Positions 34,772 through 47,717 of a stretch of 64,000 bases of DNA are shown here, one piece after another. Position 1 is the first letter of the stretch, and each line of letters starts with the position of its first letter. Made by a program: the position numbers and the translations under genes. The stretch is from Paramyrothecium sp. XJ0827 (lineage: Eukaryota; Ascomycota; Sordariomycetes; Hypocreales; Stachybotryaceae), in assembly GCA_020881915.1 (NCBI GenBank), contig JAJFPB010000004.1, positions 3,224,001-3,288,000 on the forward strand. The letters run 5' to 3'. Under the pieces are notes generated by a model. It searched no databases and was not told where the DNA came from. It was given only the letters and a program-made list of their open reading frames with translations.

Positions 34772-36139
34772 ATGAGTGAGACAGCCAAACGTCGCGACAG
34801 CGATGTAGGCGAAGCTAGCAATGACGGCCTGCCTTCCACAAACTCGACGCCATCAGATCGCCAGGTGGCACTGGAAGCAGGCTCGTCTATGCTGGCAGCT
34901 GCGGCCATGCTCGGCCTGATCTTTGGCGGCTGTTGTTCGAATGTGAGACCGAGAAGCTTGAGCCCCTGTCTACCCAGGCCAGAACAGCTTACTGACAGCT
35001 CCTTGCCCGTAGGTCTACGCCCTGGAGGCAATCGTTAAGTAAGCGGAATAAGATAACTTGATCTATGCCTTAGGACTAACATTCAGCAGCTTCGAGTCGG
35101 CCAGTGGTGAGTTGCTACCCTCAGCATCCGTGCTTGACAGCTATTATTGACCGAGTACCCAGGAACTCTTCTTACTTTTGTGCAATTTCTCTTCGTTGCT
35201 GTGACTGGCTACATTGCTCAGTTTGATGTGACACGACCGCCCTTCTTTCTTGCGCCGAACAAGGTCCCGCTTCGCCGCTGGATAATCAACATTGTGCTCT
35301 TCTTCAGCATCAATATGCTTAACAACCATGCGTTCAGTTACGACATCTCAGTGCCCGTACACATCATCCTCAGATCCGGCGGGAGTATCACGACAATGGC
35401 TGTGGGCTACCTCTACGGCAAGAGATACTCTCGTATCCAGGCACTTGCGGTTGTTTTACTAACTTCAGGTGTAATATTGGCTGCTTGGTCAGATGCCCAA
35501 GCCAAGGTAACATCACCCTTCCACGACGCTTTCAGCGGTCTTACAGCAATCACTAATGTTTGGATTGCACAGGAGGCATCGGGCTCTTCCTCGCGCCCAA
35601 CGTTTGGCACTGGGCTAGTGATTCTTTTTGTGGCTCAACTTCTGTCCGCAATAATGGGACTTTATACGGAAGCAACATATCGGCAATACGGCCCGCAATG
35701 GAGAGAAAATTTGTTTTATTCGCATGTCTTATCCCTGCCTCTTTTTCTTCCATTTGCTCCCGCCATGCTCCGGAACCTGGCCCACCTAGCTAGCAGCGAG
35801 CCATTTGAGACGACTGCGCCAATGGGAACCCTGCTGGGGCTCAATCGTGTCCCCCGGCAGCTGATATATCTTGTGGCCAATGTCTTGACACAGTATGCCT
35901 GCATTCGCGGGGTGAACCTCCTTGCGGCCAGGGCTTCAGCACTCACTGTCACGATTGTCTTGAACATCCGGAAGCTCGTCAGTCTGCTGCTGAGCATCTG
36001 GCTATTCGGAAACTCGCTTGCTTCAGGCACGCTCATTGGAGCAGTTATTGTCTTTGCTTCTGGGGGTCTCTACTCCCTGGGCTCAACACCGAAACGGACA
36101 ACGGACACAACAGAAAATGACAAGCAAAAGAAGGCATGA
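34772..36139 (+). CDS. YEA4: UDP-N-acetylglucosamine transporter (Yea4/SLC35B4 type)
   Basis: Nucleotide-sugar transporter of the ER/Golgi membrane; it supplies UDP-GlcNAc for chitin or glycan synthesis. Exons 34772-34942, 35013-35038, 35090-35106, 35163-35506 and 35573-36139 give 374 residues. A Ser/Thr-rich cytosolic N-terminus precedes about ten hydrophobic segments. Family landmarks: MLGLIFGGCCSNVYALEAIV, LLTFVQFLFVA, LNNHAFSYDISVPVHIILRS, IMGLYTEATYRQYGPQWREN, FYSHVLSLPLFLP and RASALTVTIVLNIRKL. The segment 35507-35572 is 66 nt, open in frame, with donor GTAACA, a CACTAAT branch-like site and acceptor GCACAG. It also interrupts an otherwise aligned loop, so I treat it as an intron; if retained, the protein gains 22 residues without a frameshift. 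Confidence 0.9.
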
Positions 36140-37103
36140 CTATGAGCGGCTTGGTAGGAGAGAAAGGAGCGTCGCCTCGAAGCGTAACGCGGATTATTTG
36201 CAAGGGCAATGTTCATCTGCCCTGTGCGCAGCTTCAAGGCATCTACAACTTCAACGTTCCGAGTATCTGTTACCGGGCCGGGCAGCACCAAATCCCCCAA
36301 AGCATGGCCATTTTACTCTAGCCGACAATATATTGTACAACAAACATTCGACTCAACCATAGAGCTTCCGCATTAGTATAAGATGAAGGCTCAATTAAAT
36401 TTCAATGATCCCGAAGAGATCAGGGATCAGAGCAAGTATTTTAGAGATGTTTTAGCGGAGGAACATCTTCACATATCGTACGATAGGTAGTTCATCTAGC
36501 CCCATCATCCAACCTGCATATTCCGAATATCGTGCCTACCACTGCAGTAGGAGTTGCGGCTGTAAACCTTCAGTGATTCCGCCTCCTCTTTTTTATTATG
36601 GGGAGCTACGGACGGATCTAGCTATCTACATGAGGACCTTGATTTGTAGTAGGTTAGCTGGCGTTTCGGGTGCCAATCCGTGTAGTCTTTCCCATTCATT
36701 TAGTTCCGGGTTGCTGTGTTGCAGGAGCAGATACTAGGTGGGTACCTACTTCAAGCTAAGACATACGAAGTGCTCGGGCAGTGCGGACATCGGCCGTCTC
36801 CAGGTGGATGGAACGGGCGGACTCGGTTGATGCAAGTACTCGATATAGGCATTCGCCGACGGCTCACAGATTCTAGCCCCCGCTCCCGGCCGATGTAACA
36901 TCGATAATACCTTGATTGGCTAGGTGCATGACAAGTGTGGCCCCAATTTTCGACCAGAAAGTTGCTGCAGCCCTGTGATCCCGGCTCTGGTTGGTCGTAT
37001 ATCGGAAGCTTCCACCACTATCTTCTATCGCAAGCCTTTATACTCTGGATAGCACCCAGAGCTTGGATTCCATCGCGCCGGCAATCACAGAAGACCAGGA
37101 ACC
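36140..37103. other. Intergenic region, no gene seen
   Basis: About 960 bp before the AMP deaminase gene. One GGTACC is near 36740. No other feature. Confidence 0.5.
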
Positions 37104-40100
37104 ATGACGGGTAAGCAATCTACACCGCACTCATGAACACTACATTTCGGACCTGCTGGTAAGTATAGACCCCAGGAAGCTGCCTTGCAATGCATCGAAT
37201 TGACCAGGTCGACTCTGTACTAGACGAACCTATCATATACCTAGACCAACCAAGTGCTTTCGCCGTATACACAAGAGAGTCGGATGGCGAAGAAGATGAA
37301 TTGGAGGAGGCAAGCACAAACCGCTCCGGCCCTGGAGAGGCCTCGCCTGATGCACAAGATGATGATGAGCATGGCGATCTCCAAGAAGGCATGCTGTTGC
37401 GAGATCTTCCAAAGCGGACCACCTTCTACGACCCCGTTGCCGAGCGTCAGATGACGCAGACAGATGCTAAACTGTTTTATCAACGCAGCAGAGCAGATGG
37501 CAAAGGTGGTGCGAGCAGCGCCTGGTCCCAGTTCACCCCTCATGGAAGTCCCGTCATCGTGTCTGGTTCTCAAACTGCAACCGAGTACGGTGGGGACTCT
37601 CTCGTCCTTGAGAAAGAAGGTAGGTACTCCGGATTTCATGTAGGCAGATCTAGCCAGAACCAACCGTGCTGACGTGACCGGAGACAACGCAGGTGTTCAC
37701 GAGTCGCCGATCAGGACCCATTCAACCGTGAATCTCAGTGGGAGCCAGCCGCAATCATCTCTTGATGCCAGACTTGCCAGCTCCGCCTATGGTTCCGCCG
37801 CCGCCCTTCCCAGTGGTAGCTTCCTTGACACCGAGCCCCATATCACCTCGGAACTCAGTGCGATCTCCAAGAAGATAGAGAGCATCTTGGACATGCGGCG
37901 CAGATACATAGCCCTTTCAAATCAAGGCGCCGATGATAACCCACGCGATAGTACGAGTTGGGATATATACCCGCCGCCTCCGGAGCCTGCTTGGAGACAA
38001 GATTTAGATTCTTCTCCTGGTCAACACGGCCCGGGAAATGCTTCCAGCCCTGCCGGTTCCAAATCTGGGGGTCATAATAGACCAAGCCGCAGAAGAAAAC
38101 CAGGGCAGGACATTGGTGAAGATTTCGAAATGGCTGATTTGCTTCCCCTACCCGGAGACGACGGCATGGAGTTTCGGCTCGATGACGGTGGGGTTTACCA
38201 AGTTTTCGAAGATGCTGATGCCCAGACCCCGTCGATAAAAGTCCCAACTATTCGAGAATTTTACATGGACCTCGAGAAGATTCTCAATGCCTCCTCAGAC
38301 GGGCCGACGAAAAGCTTCGCGTTTCGGCGTCTACAGTACCTGGAGGGCAAATTCAACCTATATGCACTCCTCAATGAATATCAGGAGACTGCCGACAGCA
38401 AGAAGGTACCGCACCGTGATTTTTACAATGTGCGAAAGGTGGACACCCACGTTCATCATTCTGCTTGCATGAACCAAAAACATCTCTTGCGCTTCATCAA
38501 GAGCAAGATGAAGAAGTATCCGAACGAAGTGGTCCTCTTTCGCGATGGAAAGCACCTCACATTGGCAGAGGTTTTTGCCAGTATCAACCTGACGGCCTAC
38601 GACCTAAGTATCGACACTTTGGATATGCATGTACGTCTATTTACAGGCCTCGCAATACTCTCTGGAAGACCCCTGGCCGCTGCTGACCGGTACCTAGGCT
38701 CACACCGATTCGTTTCATCGTTTTGACAAATTCAACTTGAAGTACAACCCAATTGGTGAATCGCGCCTGAGGACCATTTTCCTCAAGACCGACAATTTTA
38801 TCCACGGGAGATACTTGGCCGAGATCACTAAGGAGGTCATTTCTGATTTGGAATCGAGCAAGTATCAGATGGTAGAATGGCGCATCTCTGTTTATGGCAA
38901 GTCTATAGACGAGTGGGACAAACTGGCCGCGTGGGTTGTGGACAACAAGCTCTTCTCCCACAACGTTCGGTGGTTGATCCAGATTCCGCGCCTCTACGAT
39001 GTCTACAAGGCGAGCGGATTGATGGATACATTTGAGCAGGTTGTGAAGAACGTCTTCCAGCCGCTCTTCGAGGTGACTAAAGACCCGTCAAGTCATCCAA
39101 AGCTACACATTTTCCTCCAACGAGTCATTGGCTTCGACAGCGTCGACGACGAAAGCAAGGTGGAGCGCCGACTTTTCAAAAAGTTCCCGGTCCCCAAGGT
39201 TTGGGATACCAACCAAAACCCCCCTTACAGTTATTGGATCTACTATCTTTTCGCCAATATGGCCTCGCTCAACCACTGGCGCAGGAAGCGTGGGTTTAAC
39301 ACGTTCGTGTTACGGCCACACTGCGGAGAGGCTGGTGATAGTGAACATCTGGCTGTGGCATTACTATGCTGCCACAGTATCAGCCACGGGTTGTTGCTCA
39401 GAAAAGTCCCCCTCCTGCAGTACATTTTCTACCTTGACCAGATCGGTATTGCTATGTCTCCTTTGAGCAACAATGCCCTGTTCCTAGCATATGAGCGCAA
39501 TCCTTTCTATCAATACTTCAGGAGAGGGTTAAATGTTTCTCTTTCCACGGACGACCCTCTACAGTTTGCCTTCACTAAGGAGCCCTTGATTGAGGAATAT
39601 GCCGTGGCTGCACAGATTTATAAGCTCGGCTCTGTGGATATGTGCGAGTTGGCCAAAAACTCAGTCAAGCAGAGTGGATTTGAACTCTCCATTAAGAAAC
39701 AATGGCTGGGGCCGAATTGCGATAAGCCGGGTAGGGCGGGAAACACCATGGTGAAAACTAATGTACCAGACCGTCGGGAGGAGTTCAGGTACCACACGCT
39801 CTTGCAAGAACAAGACATGTAAGTTTCCGCGGCTAAGTTAGCTTAAGAATGGAAGCAGCTACTGACGAACTTGGTCCGACAGCCTTCGACGCTACGCATC
39901 GTACGATAGTAGCACTGAAAATGCCCCCGACGATGACAATCCGAGCAAACAATCGATGGAGATGTCGGGACCTAATCCTGGACTCGCCTCTTTGGCAGGA
40001 CCACCAAAAGACCTCGAGGATGCCCAACATGAGGTACCATCGCCAAGTGCGGGCGTTGCGGAAACCCCTAGTACACAGTCTCCTCGTGATACTTCTCGAA

Positions 40101-40255
40101 CAACAAATATGTTGGCAGACATGCATCTATCAGGAGGAGACCCGAGAATGTTTCCGGGCATCTTGACTCGAGGCCAACGTACAAATAGTTTGCGGAACTT
40201 GGGACAGGCTGATGACGGATCAAATCCTCCAAAGGAAGCAGCAAAGGAGGGATAA
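37104..40255 (+). CDS. AMD1: AMP deaminase
   Basis: Cytosolic enzyme that hydrolyses AMP to IMP and ammonia in the purine nucleotide cycle. Exons 37104-37110, 37176-37619, 37693-38630, 38698-39818 and 39883-40255 join in frame to 960 residues. The first exon (seven nt, MTG) is the least certain part; the Met at 37190 is the alternative start. The acidic, disordered N-terminal about 300 residues are followed by the catalytic barrel. Zinc-site motif [18 protein letters not shown] lies near residue 402, [11 protein letters not shown] and the [13 protein letters not shown] substrate region come later, and [10 protein letters not shown] near 745 carries the catalytic Asp pair. The extra C-terminal about 125 residues, after LQEQD, are Ser/Pro/Asp-rich. 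The intron before the last exon (39819-39882) has an ACTGAC branch site. Length is in the range of fungal AMP deaminases. Confidence 0.94.
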
Positions 40256-41525
40256 GATCTTTATTATGGTTGGTGAAGATTGGGGGATGAGTCTAGAAAC
40301 TTGAAGACATAGAAATCCGCGCACCTAACATAGACTGGTTATGAAGCCCGTGGACACCTCTTTCAATGTTGTTGAAGCAGAACTGGAACCTGCTCGAGAA
40401 TGCTTAGGCTCGATCAGCAACAAAAAGAACCTCTCTTCAACCACAATGTACGACTTCCTAGAATGGCCACGTGGACTGGCAATGCCCTATTCGTGTATCA
40501 CCTTTCATTCTATTAAGGAGTGCAAAGTCGACTTGGATCTTTATTGTATGATTGATCATGAGCGTTGAAGGATTGTCTCGCCACAGCTCTCCGTCCAAAC
40601 CAATGGCAAGAAGGGATGGCGCTGAGTTGCCGTAAGAATGGCGAGTAGGGATACGTCTACGTTATCTGGTTGGACTTACTTCATAGTCTACTTTGACGTC
40701 AGTGCAAATATTTGAGTCTCCCGAGAAACCGACTCAATTGCAACACGTTTAGGGGGAGAAGACAAGGGACTGGCGATGAGATGAAATAAGTTAAAGTGAG
40801 GTACTTTGTCATAGGGAATTTGGAGTATGGTACCTACCACAGACGCCACAGAGATATACATGTCTTATATTGTAGCCAAAAAATATAATTAGAAATATTT
40901 CAAAAAAACTTGTAACTATCTCTGTGCCTTGTAATACTGAACGGGAATTTCTACTATCAGTTTCAGTGAGCATCTTATATTTAATTATCAAATCAAGTGA
41001 TCAGAGTGGTTATTGTTAAGTGTTTTACCAACCGCTTGCCAACTAAGGTACCTTATCTACAGCCCAGTGCCTTACCTGAACGTGGTTTGTGGTACCTTAT
41101 GCGGTAAAGTAAGGTACCGTACCCAGCCTTGGTTTGGTCTAGCTCCACCACGCACGTCAACGTCGTCAGTCTGCCAGGCTTATCCCCAATTACCGGCGGC
41201 CAGCTACACACACCTACCCTACCTACCTTACCTACTCTTAGCCTACCTTTCCTGCCTTGCCTCCTCATCCCCACTAGATTGCTTTGATGCCGATAGACAG
41301 CTTCCAGTATTGTTACCAGTTACGCCGACTCTTTGTCGTGCTTCCGTTGTAACAATAAGGTTACAGACGCAGCCGACACAACGGACGCTACCCCTGCGGC
41401 ACCCAATTTCGGCCACTGGGGCGCAGCGCAAGCAGCTTCTTGTACGGAACCGGCCTCCCTGAGAAGGCCAGCATTCTGGCAAGAACCAGAACAACGCGGA
41501 TCAAAGTGCGCCTATCTCGGTCGAC
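40256..41525. other. Intergenic region with AT-rich patch and GGTACC motifs
   Basis: About 1.3 kb. An AT-rich patch lies at about 40850-41030. GGTACC cores lie near 40830, 41047, 41091 and 41114, followed by CTACCTTACCTAC strings near 41215-41245. The rest is the promoter and leader of SLA1. Confidence 0.5.
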
Positions 41526-44500
41526 ATGGGGTTCGTAGGCGTCTGCCGGGCAGTATACGACTACACGCCCCAGGCGGAGGGGGAGTTGGCCGTGGACGAA
41601 GGCGATCTTCTATACATCTTGGACAAGCAAGGCGACGATGGCTGGTGGAAGGCTAAAAAGAAAGCTGGCGCGGATGATGAGGACGAGCCTATCGGTCTCG
41701 TGCCGAACAATTACGTTGAGGAGGTGGGTATTGACGCATCACTTTCTTCCCTGTGTGGTTGCACTGCTCTGTGGCCCTGAATTCGTTAATCTTGCCTTCT
41801 CTCGCACCGGAACTTGTTATGCTAATCGCCCCTGTTTCTTCGCTATTAGGCTCAAGCACTTTGCCTTGCACGGGCTTTGTACGAATATACCCGTCAGACC
41901 GACGAAGAGCTTTCGTTCTCCGAAGATGCTCAACTCAGCGTTTTCGATACCTCAGATCCGGACTGGATTCTAGTCGGACACGAAGACGACTTCGGTTTCG
42001 TCCCCGCAAACTATATCGAATTGCCAACTGCTGGAACAGCCGACGCTTCTGCGGCAGACGACGTGGCACCCGTGGCATCGCCTCCGCCCACCCTACCCAC
42101 CCGACCCCAGCCTGTCGCCGTACACGACGAAGCCGAATCCTACAATCCAATCGACACGGCATCCTCGGCGAATCCTGCTGCTGCGCTGGCTGGTGTGATG
42201 AGAGGTCGAGCCGACTCGCACCCTAGCTCACCACCACCATTGTCCGCTACCTACGCGGCACCACAAGTTGCATCGCCTGTCTCTGACCAGGATTCCATTC
42301 GTTCCCCGACCCTTCCACCTCGTCCACGCCATGCAGACGACACGTCCCAACATGATCTGGGTGATAGAGCAAGAGAGCCATCACCTCCACCGGATCCGCG
42401 CCGAGCTCCACGCGGTTTCCATATGTACAACATCAACGAAATGGTATCGGTTATGGGTAAGAAGAAGAAGATGCCAACAACGCTGGGAATCAATCTTGCC
42501 ACTGGAATCATTCTCATTGATCCCGAACGGGCATCAGATGGCCCACCGCAGGAGTGGTCGGCTGAAAAAATGACTCACTACTCCCGCGAGGGCAAGCATG
42601 TCTTTATGGAGCTGGTCCGGCCAAGCAAGAGTATTGACTTCCACGCTGGAGCCAAGGACACGGCGGAAGAGATCGTCACAGCTCTGGGCGAACTTGCTGG
42701 CGCTGTACGAGCCGAAGGGCTAAAAGAAGTTATTATGGCCGGTACTCCGCAACGGCAGCGAAGGGGAGTTGTGTCCTACGATTTCACGGCGCAAGTTGAC
42801 GACGAAGTCACAGTTGCTACAGGAGACGAAGTCATTATCCTTGACGATTCCAAAAGCGAGGATTGGTGGCAAGTTCGTCGCTTGAAGAATGGTAAAGAAG
42901 GAGTTGTTCCTGCCAGCTACGTCGAGGTTACTGGTGGTATTATGCCACCTCAGCCCTCGTCGGGCTTCAGCTCAGCCAAGTCGACAGTAGAAAGCAATCG
43001 TCAAGAGGAGATCAGGTTAACAAAGGAAGCACTGAAAGCCAGCAAAGAACCGGAGCATCAGGTAGGGCCAGGAATGCCTCTCCCCAAAAGGGCCAGCAGC
43101 CTGATGGCAAGCGAGAATGGTAGTAACTCTGGCCAACAGCGGACTCGGCGCGAGAATGGTCGTCACGACGGCAACAGCCATTCCAAACCCAAGCCGAGTG
43201 AGTAGCATTGGAGCCCCCGCCCCTCCTAACTTTTCAGACAGGCAATCACTAACTAACCTATTCGCATCCGGCAAACCAGAACCCGACGCCTCGAAAGTAC
43301 GTACATGGACAGATCGATCGAAGTCCTTCAGTGTGGAAGCCCAATATCTTGGGATCAGGGATGGGAAAATCCATCTCCACAAAGCGAACGGTGTCAAAAT
43401 TGCGGTGCCCGTGGCAAAGATGTCTCATGCGGATCTTGAGTACGTTGAGAGAGTCGAAGGTATCTCTCTTGACGATGAGAAACCGCTTGCAGATATCAAG
43501 AGGTCCAAACCGTCCGAGAAAAAGCCAAGTCAAGCCGGCGCGACTGTCGAAAAGAACCAAGGGCCAGAGTACGACTGGTTCCAGTTCTTCTTGTCGTGTG
43601 ATGTGGCCGTGGGTCTCTGCGACCGCTATGCTCAAGCGTTCGCCAAGGATTCGATGGATGAGAGTGTTCTGCCAGATGTCGATGCTACTATTCTCCGAAA
43701 CCTAGGACTCCGGGAAGGAGACATTATCAAGGTGATGCGCACGCTGGACAACAAATACGGTCGCAACAAACGCAGTGTAAGTTTCGCCTCGGATTCGGCG
43801 GGTGATGGCGAAGGCGGTCTTTTCTCGGGGCCTGGAGGCACGTTGCGAAATAACACCAGAAAAGGACGGCCAGCGCCCGCCGTTCAGACAAGTGATGTTG
43901 TTGATCCAGCTGCTTTCTCTTCGAAGAAGGACAATCCTAAGACTACTGCGGAAGCTGCCAAGCCATCATCTCCCCAGTCATCTGTTGCGTCGCCGGCTGC
44001 GCATCAGCCATCCACAAGTGGCTTTGATGATGATGCGTGGGGTATCAAGCCGAGCAAGCCGCAAGCCCCTAACCCGGAGGCACGACAAGTCCCTACGGTG
44101 GAGTCTTCGTCGACCGGTGGCAAGAGCGTAGACTCTCAAGCAACCCCAGCTGCTTTACCTCCTGCTCTTACTGGTTCTATGAAGGAACTTTCGCTCCTGA
44201 GCCAACCTCTTCAGCCTACTAAGGTTGAGCCTCCACCAAAGACCGTACCTATTAGCCAGGCCACGGATCAAGCCTCCGCGCCGGTCGCTGCTTTGCCCCA
44301 GCAGCAGCAGCAGCTTCCCGGGGCCAGTCCGTCGTTCTTCTCAACCGTTTCTCAACTCCAGCAACCACAGTCGACGCCAAACCAGCAAGCATCACCCGTT
44401 GGAGGTTTCGTCAGCCCACAAGCTCTGATGCGTCAGCGACCGCTACCACCACAAATGACCTCAAATCAAGGGTCTCTCGTGCCACCTCCTCCCCAAAGGC

Positions 44501-45188
44501 CGCTTTCTGCTCCTCAGTCGGCACAGCCCAGTGCTTTCCCTGCACCAATTCTGGCGCCTCAAATGACAGGATCTTTGCAATCTCAAGTGGCACCCCACGG
44601 GCAGAGTCTCCATGAAATCAGTCAGGCGCGTCTGCAGCAGCAATTCACAGCACAAATGCAACAACCCGCGATGACTGGCTATGGGCAGCCTCAAGCGCCA
44701 ATGCAGTACCCTGGCCCCAATCAGGGACAGTACATGCAGCCTATGATGACGGGTGTTACTGGGCCAAGTCCTTTCGCCGATCAGAATCGCATCAGTCAAT
44801 TCATACCCATGCAACCTCAGGTGACCGGTTTCCCAGGTGGCCTTCAACCCTCACAAAGCCCTTTTGGCCAACATCCACCTCAGAGTGCCATCAACAACTT
44901 CCTGCCGCCGCCATTAGAGCCTCAACGTACTGGTCTGCCGCCTATGCAGCCACAGATGACGGGTGTTGGCGGTTTCGGTCAGGCTATGCCACTGCAGCCA
45001 CTGCAACCCCAACAAACAGGCCCCCCCCCAGCCGTTCGCTTCGGTGTTTCTAACGAGCCCAAGAAATTGGCCCCCCAGGCGACTGGTCGGAGGGCTAACT
45101 TAGCGCAAGCCAGTAAGTTTTTCTTGCATATCATAGATGGATACTCGACTGATGAACCGCAGCCCCTCAAAACCCATTCGGTTTCTGA
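41526..45188 (+). CDS. SLA1: Endocytic actin-patch adaptor Sla1
   Basis: Exons 41526-41723, 41850-43197, 43280-45112 and 45163-45188 join in frame to 1134 residues. Domains: SH3 at about 5-64 (RAVYDYTPQAEGELAVDEGD), SH3 at about 72-130 (RALYEYTRQTDEELSFSED), SH3 at about 366-425 (VVSYDFTAQVDDEVTVATGD), SHD1 at about 525-580 (TWTDRSKSFSVEAQYLG), SHD2/SAM at about 612-680 (YDWFQFFLSCDVAVGLCDRY). A long Gln/Pro-rich tail has repeated LxPQxTG-like motifs. The last 26-nt exon supplies the conserved end ATPQNPFGF. In yeast Sla1 links NPFxD cargo to clathrin-coat and actin assembly, and QxTG repeats are Ark1/Prk1 kinase targets. The tiny last exon is essential to the conserved C-terminus and easily missed. 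Confidence 0.95.
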
Positions 45189-45751
45189 GTACATCATTCT
45201 AGCACGCGATGGCAGAGGCCTTTGAAGAGGCCCTTTGGATTTGATCAAGTATTATGTTGATACCGGAAGTGGTGGCCAGCTGTATGGAGGCATCTGTCGG
45301 TTGTCGGAGGCGTAAATAATCACAACCAACTTGGACATTTAATTAAGCATAATTCCTCCCCGTTGATCCTACGTTTCTCTCCCAATCATTATAGTGTTGT
45401 GGGTATCCAGGCGGATAGCGTGACAAGCCAGCTTCAAAACCCCTTCATACGACTCCCGTCCATTATCGCCATAGTATCATGGGGGTTTCGAGGTGGCTTC
45501 CAAGATAAGCCATTTCTCGTAGGAAAGCCTTTATCCATGATCGAGCTGATTTCAATAACGATCAGGAACAAGAATACAATCGAGACGCCTCTTGGACCAT
45601 ATGTAACCACGAGCAGCGGCCCGGGCCTCCCCTAGCCCGCGCACACAATGCGATGATCAAGTGCCAAATTGTGCCAGGAAATGCCAACGACGATGTATAT
45701 TGAAGTAGACGTTACGTAGCTTGTGTAATGGTAAATCTAGTCTATACGGAG
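45189..45751. other. Convergent intergenic region
   Basis: The 3' flanks of SLA1 (plus) and the TLC-domain gene (minus). A 90-residue frame at 45363-45635 has no support. Confidence 0.5.
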
Positions 45752-46778
45752 CTATGCTTTGCGGCGCCGGGCAACAGGAACTGCAGACAACCCCGAGGCA
45801 TTCGATGCAACATTGGGCTCCTTCTCTGCTGCTTTAGGCGCAACGAACCTCTTCCGAACGGCCTGGATCATCTTAAAAAACCAAAAGAAGTTAAGGCTAT
45901 TGAGCGTTATGTTGCTCGCCAAATAAACTACACCCAGCCAAAGTGGAACGGTAGAGCTGTCGGTTGCAAAGACCATGATCGGGGAGACACGGCCTCCAGC
46001 CGAAGGGTAAACGCTAACAGCGCTGAAAATATCGCCAAAAACGCGGACAGATTGATAGGTGCCGTAGACAAGGCGACAAGAGAAGAACGTAAACAACAGC
46101 GTGAGACCATTGTAGAGCTGGGCACGTGACCCAGTCATTTGCATCTTGTCCATGAACCAGTGGACGTTGAGGAACGGGGTCGACAGCTCATAGAGAATGA
46201 ATATACAGCCATAATAGTTGATAAAGGGCCGCTACCAAAGTCGGTGTGTTAGCAGAGCTTCGATAAGACTAGATGTCCATACTAGAGCAACTCACATAAC
46301 CAAGTAGATAGACGAGCAAAGCCGAGATGGCATGAGCCAGGGTTCCTAACCCGAACACATCGAGATGAAGGCTTGTGACGACTAGGTCCCAGACGAAATA
46401 GCCGGCGGCCAGGGACTGGACGAGGCCAGCAGCGCCGGTGTATCCCCAGATGCGCTCCTCCCAATTCATGTTCTTACGGTCCTCATCCCGCCACATCACC
46501 CATAACGCGAGGGCGTTAATGAGAGTGCTCTGAACCATGGAGACGACATGTGCATCCCAGTTGAGACGGCTTTTGGGCGAAAGTCTCGCGTAGTGTTGGG
46601 AAGCGAGAAGCCTGGATAGGATGGGAGAGATAGGATAGAAGATGACGGAATAGAAGAGCGCGGCGGCCAGGACTTCGTGAACATGCAACGGCAGCGTGGC
46701 GAATCCAAAGCGATCAGCGAACGGCTGAACCAGCTTGGAGAGCCATGGTATTGGTGGTATGAAGAAGGGATCCTTCAT
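45752..46778 (-). CDS. TLC-domain multi-pass membrane protein
   Basis: Exons 46778-46296 and 46231-45752 join in phase 0 to 320 residues (64-nt intron, donor GTGAGT, acceptor GTAG). The protein has about seven hydrophobic segments. Motifs fit the TRAM-LAG1-CLN8 family of the TMEM56/yeast YPR114W branch: SRLNWDAHVVSMVQSTLINA, GYFVWDLVVT, INYYGCIFILYELSTPFLNV, HWFMDKMQMTGS and YNGLTLLFTFFSCRLVYG. It ends in a basic RRRKA tail, which could act as an ER-retention-like signal. It lacks the ceramide synthase Lag1p HHxxxDD motif, so a lipid-handling role other than acyl transfer is likely. Biochemical function is unknown. It is divergent from COG8. Confidence 0.88.
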
Positions 46779-47717
46779 TGCGATGCGCTCTCACCCGAAA
46801 CAATACGCTTGAGCTTGCTTAGCCTTCCCGGACGCCAACAATGAAATCGCTGAACGTCAAGACGAATGATACCGCACGGTAGTGGGAAATGACGTTTACC
46901 AGACCAAAGGGAAAAAGACAGGGCCAACAAAATGGTTGAATGCTAGGTTGAGCAACCTGCCTAAGTTGGTAGGCCCCTTGGTTAAATAAGGCAGAGTACG
47001 GCACCCTGCCGCGTGGTTCTGGGGCGGATGTTCAGTTCATATGAGGTAAAGCTCTGCCTTTAGGCAAGGCACCAGGTAGTAGATACCTCATTGGGGGGGG
47101 GCAAGTACCTACAGGTACTGATGGCTAGAAGCTCACATGAAGACCATGAGCATATGGTGAGCAGGCTAATAGAAAGAATGCCGCTATTACCTGGACGTTA
47201 TTGGTCATGCGATCATAAGTTTATTAACTAATCCTGCTCTTGGTCTTTTAGATCCAATAGGTAATAGGTAAATGAACATTGCGAACCTGAACAGCTGGGG
47301 GTACAGAGAACTGTTGAGCTCGCGAGGATCCCCTAGGTCCTAGGGTCAATGGAGGTCGGGCGGGGCGCATGCCTTGGCCACAAGATGTGGATGTACCCCG
47401 TCGTATTGAGCTATCTAGGTGAGGTACCTACCTTTTCTTACAAGTTACAGAGCAATTAGCAGAAGTACGCCGGAAAGGGTACGGTATTTTGTTAGGCTAC
47501 CTGCTAGGTAGTTGAGGTACCTCGCCATACCCATCTTGGCCCCGCTGTTTACCTAGAGATGTTAGAACCAATTGAGTGCCACAGTGAGCTCTCCTGTGAT
47601 CAACTCCATCCCGTGGCCTGTCCTCCTGAAGCGTTGTCCTCGAGACCCGATCCACGTCGCAACTCTAGGGATTGGCGGCTGGCATCTTGGTTCAGCCAGG
47701 CCGGCGAACGTCACACC
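46779..47717. other. Divergent promoter region, TLC gene / COG8
   Basis: About 940 bp. It contains a run of nine G at 47093-47101, a GGTACC-type cluster in 47070-47520 (e.g. AGGTACCTACC near 47421 and AGGTACCTCG near 47515) and several single TACCT repeats. The COG8 frame is open upstream to 47559, but composition and context favour the ATG at 47718. Confidence 0.5.

Noticed and set aside
47559..47717. N-terminal extension of COG8 from an earlier ATG
   Set aside because: The 53 added residues are irregular (Cys/Pro/Arg-rich) and the downstream ATG has a better context.
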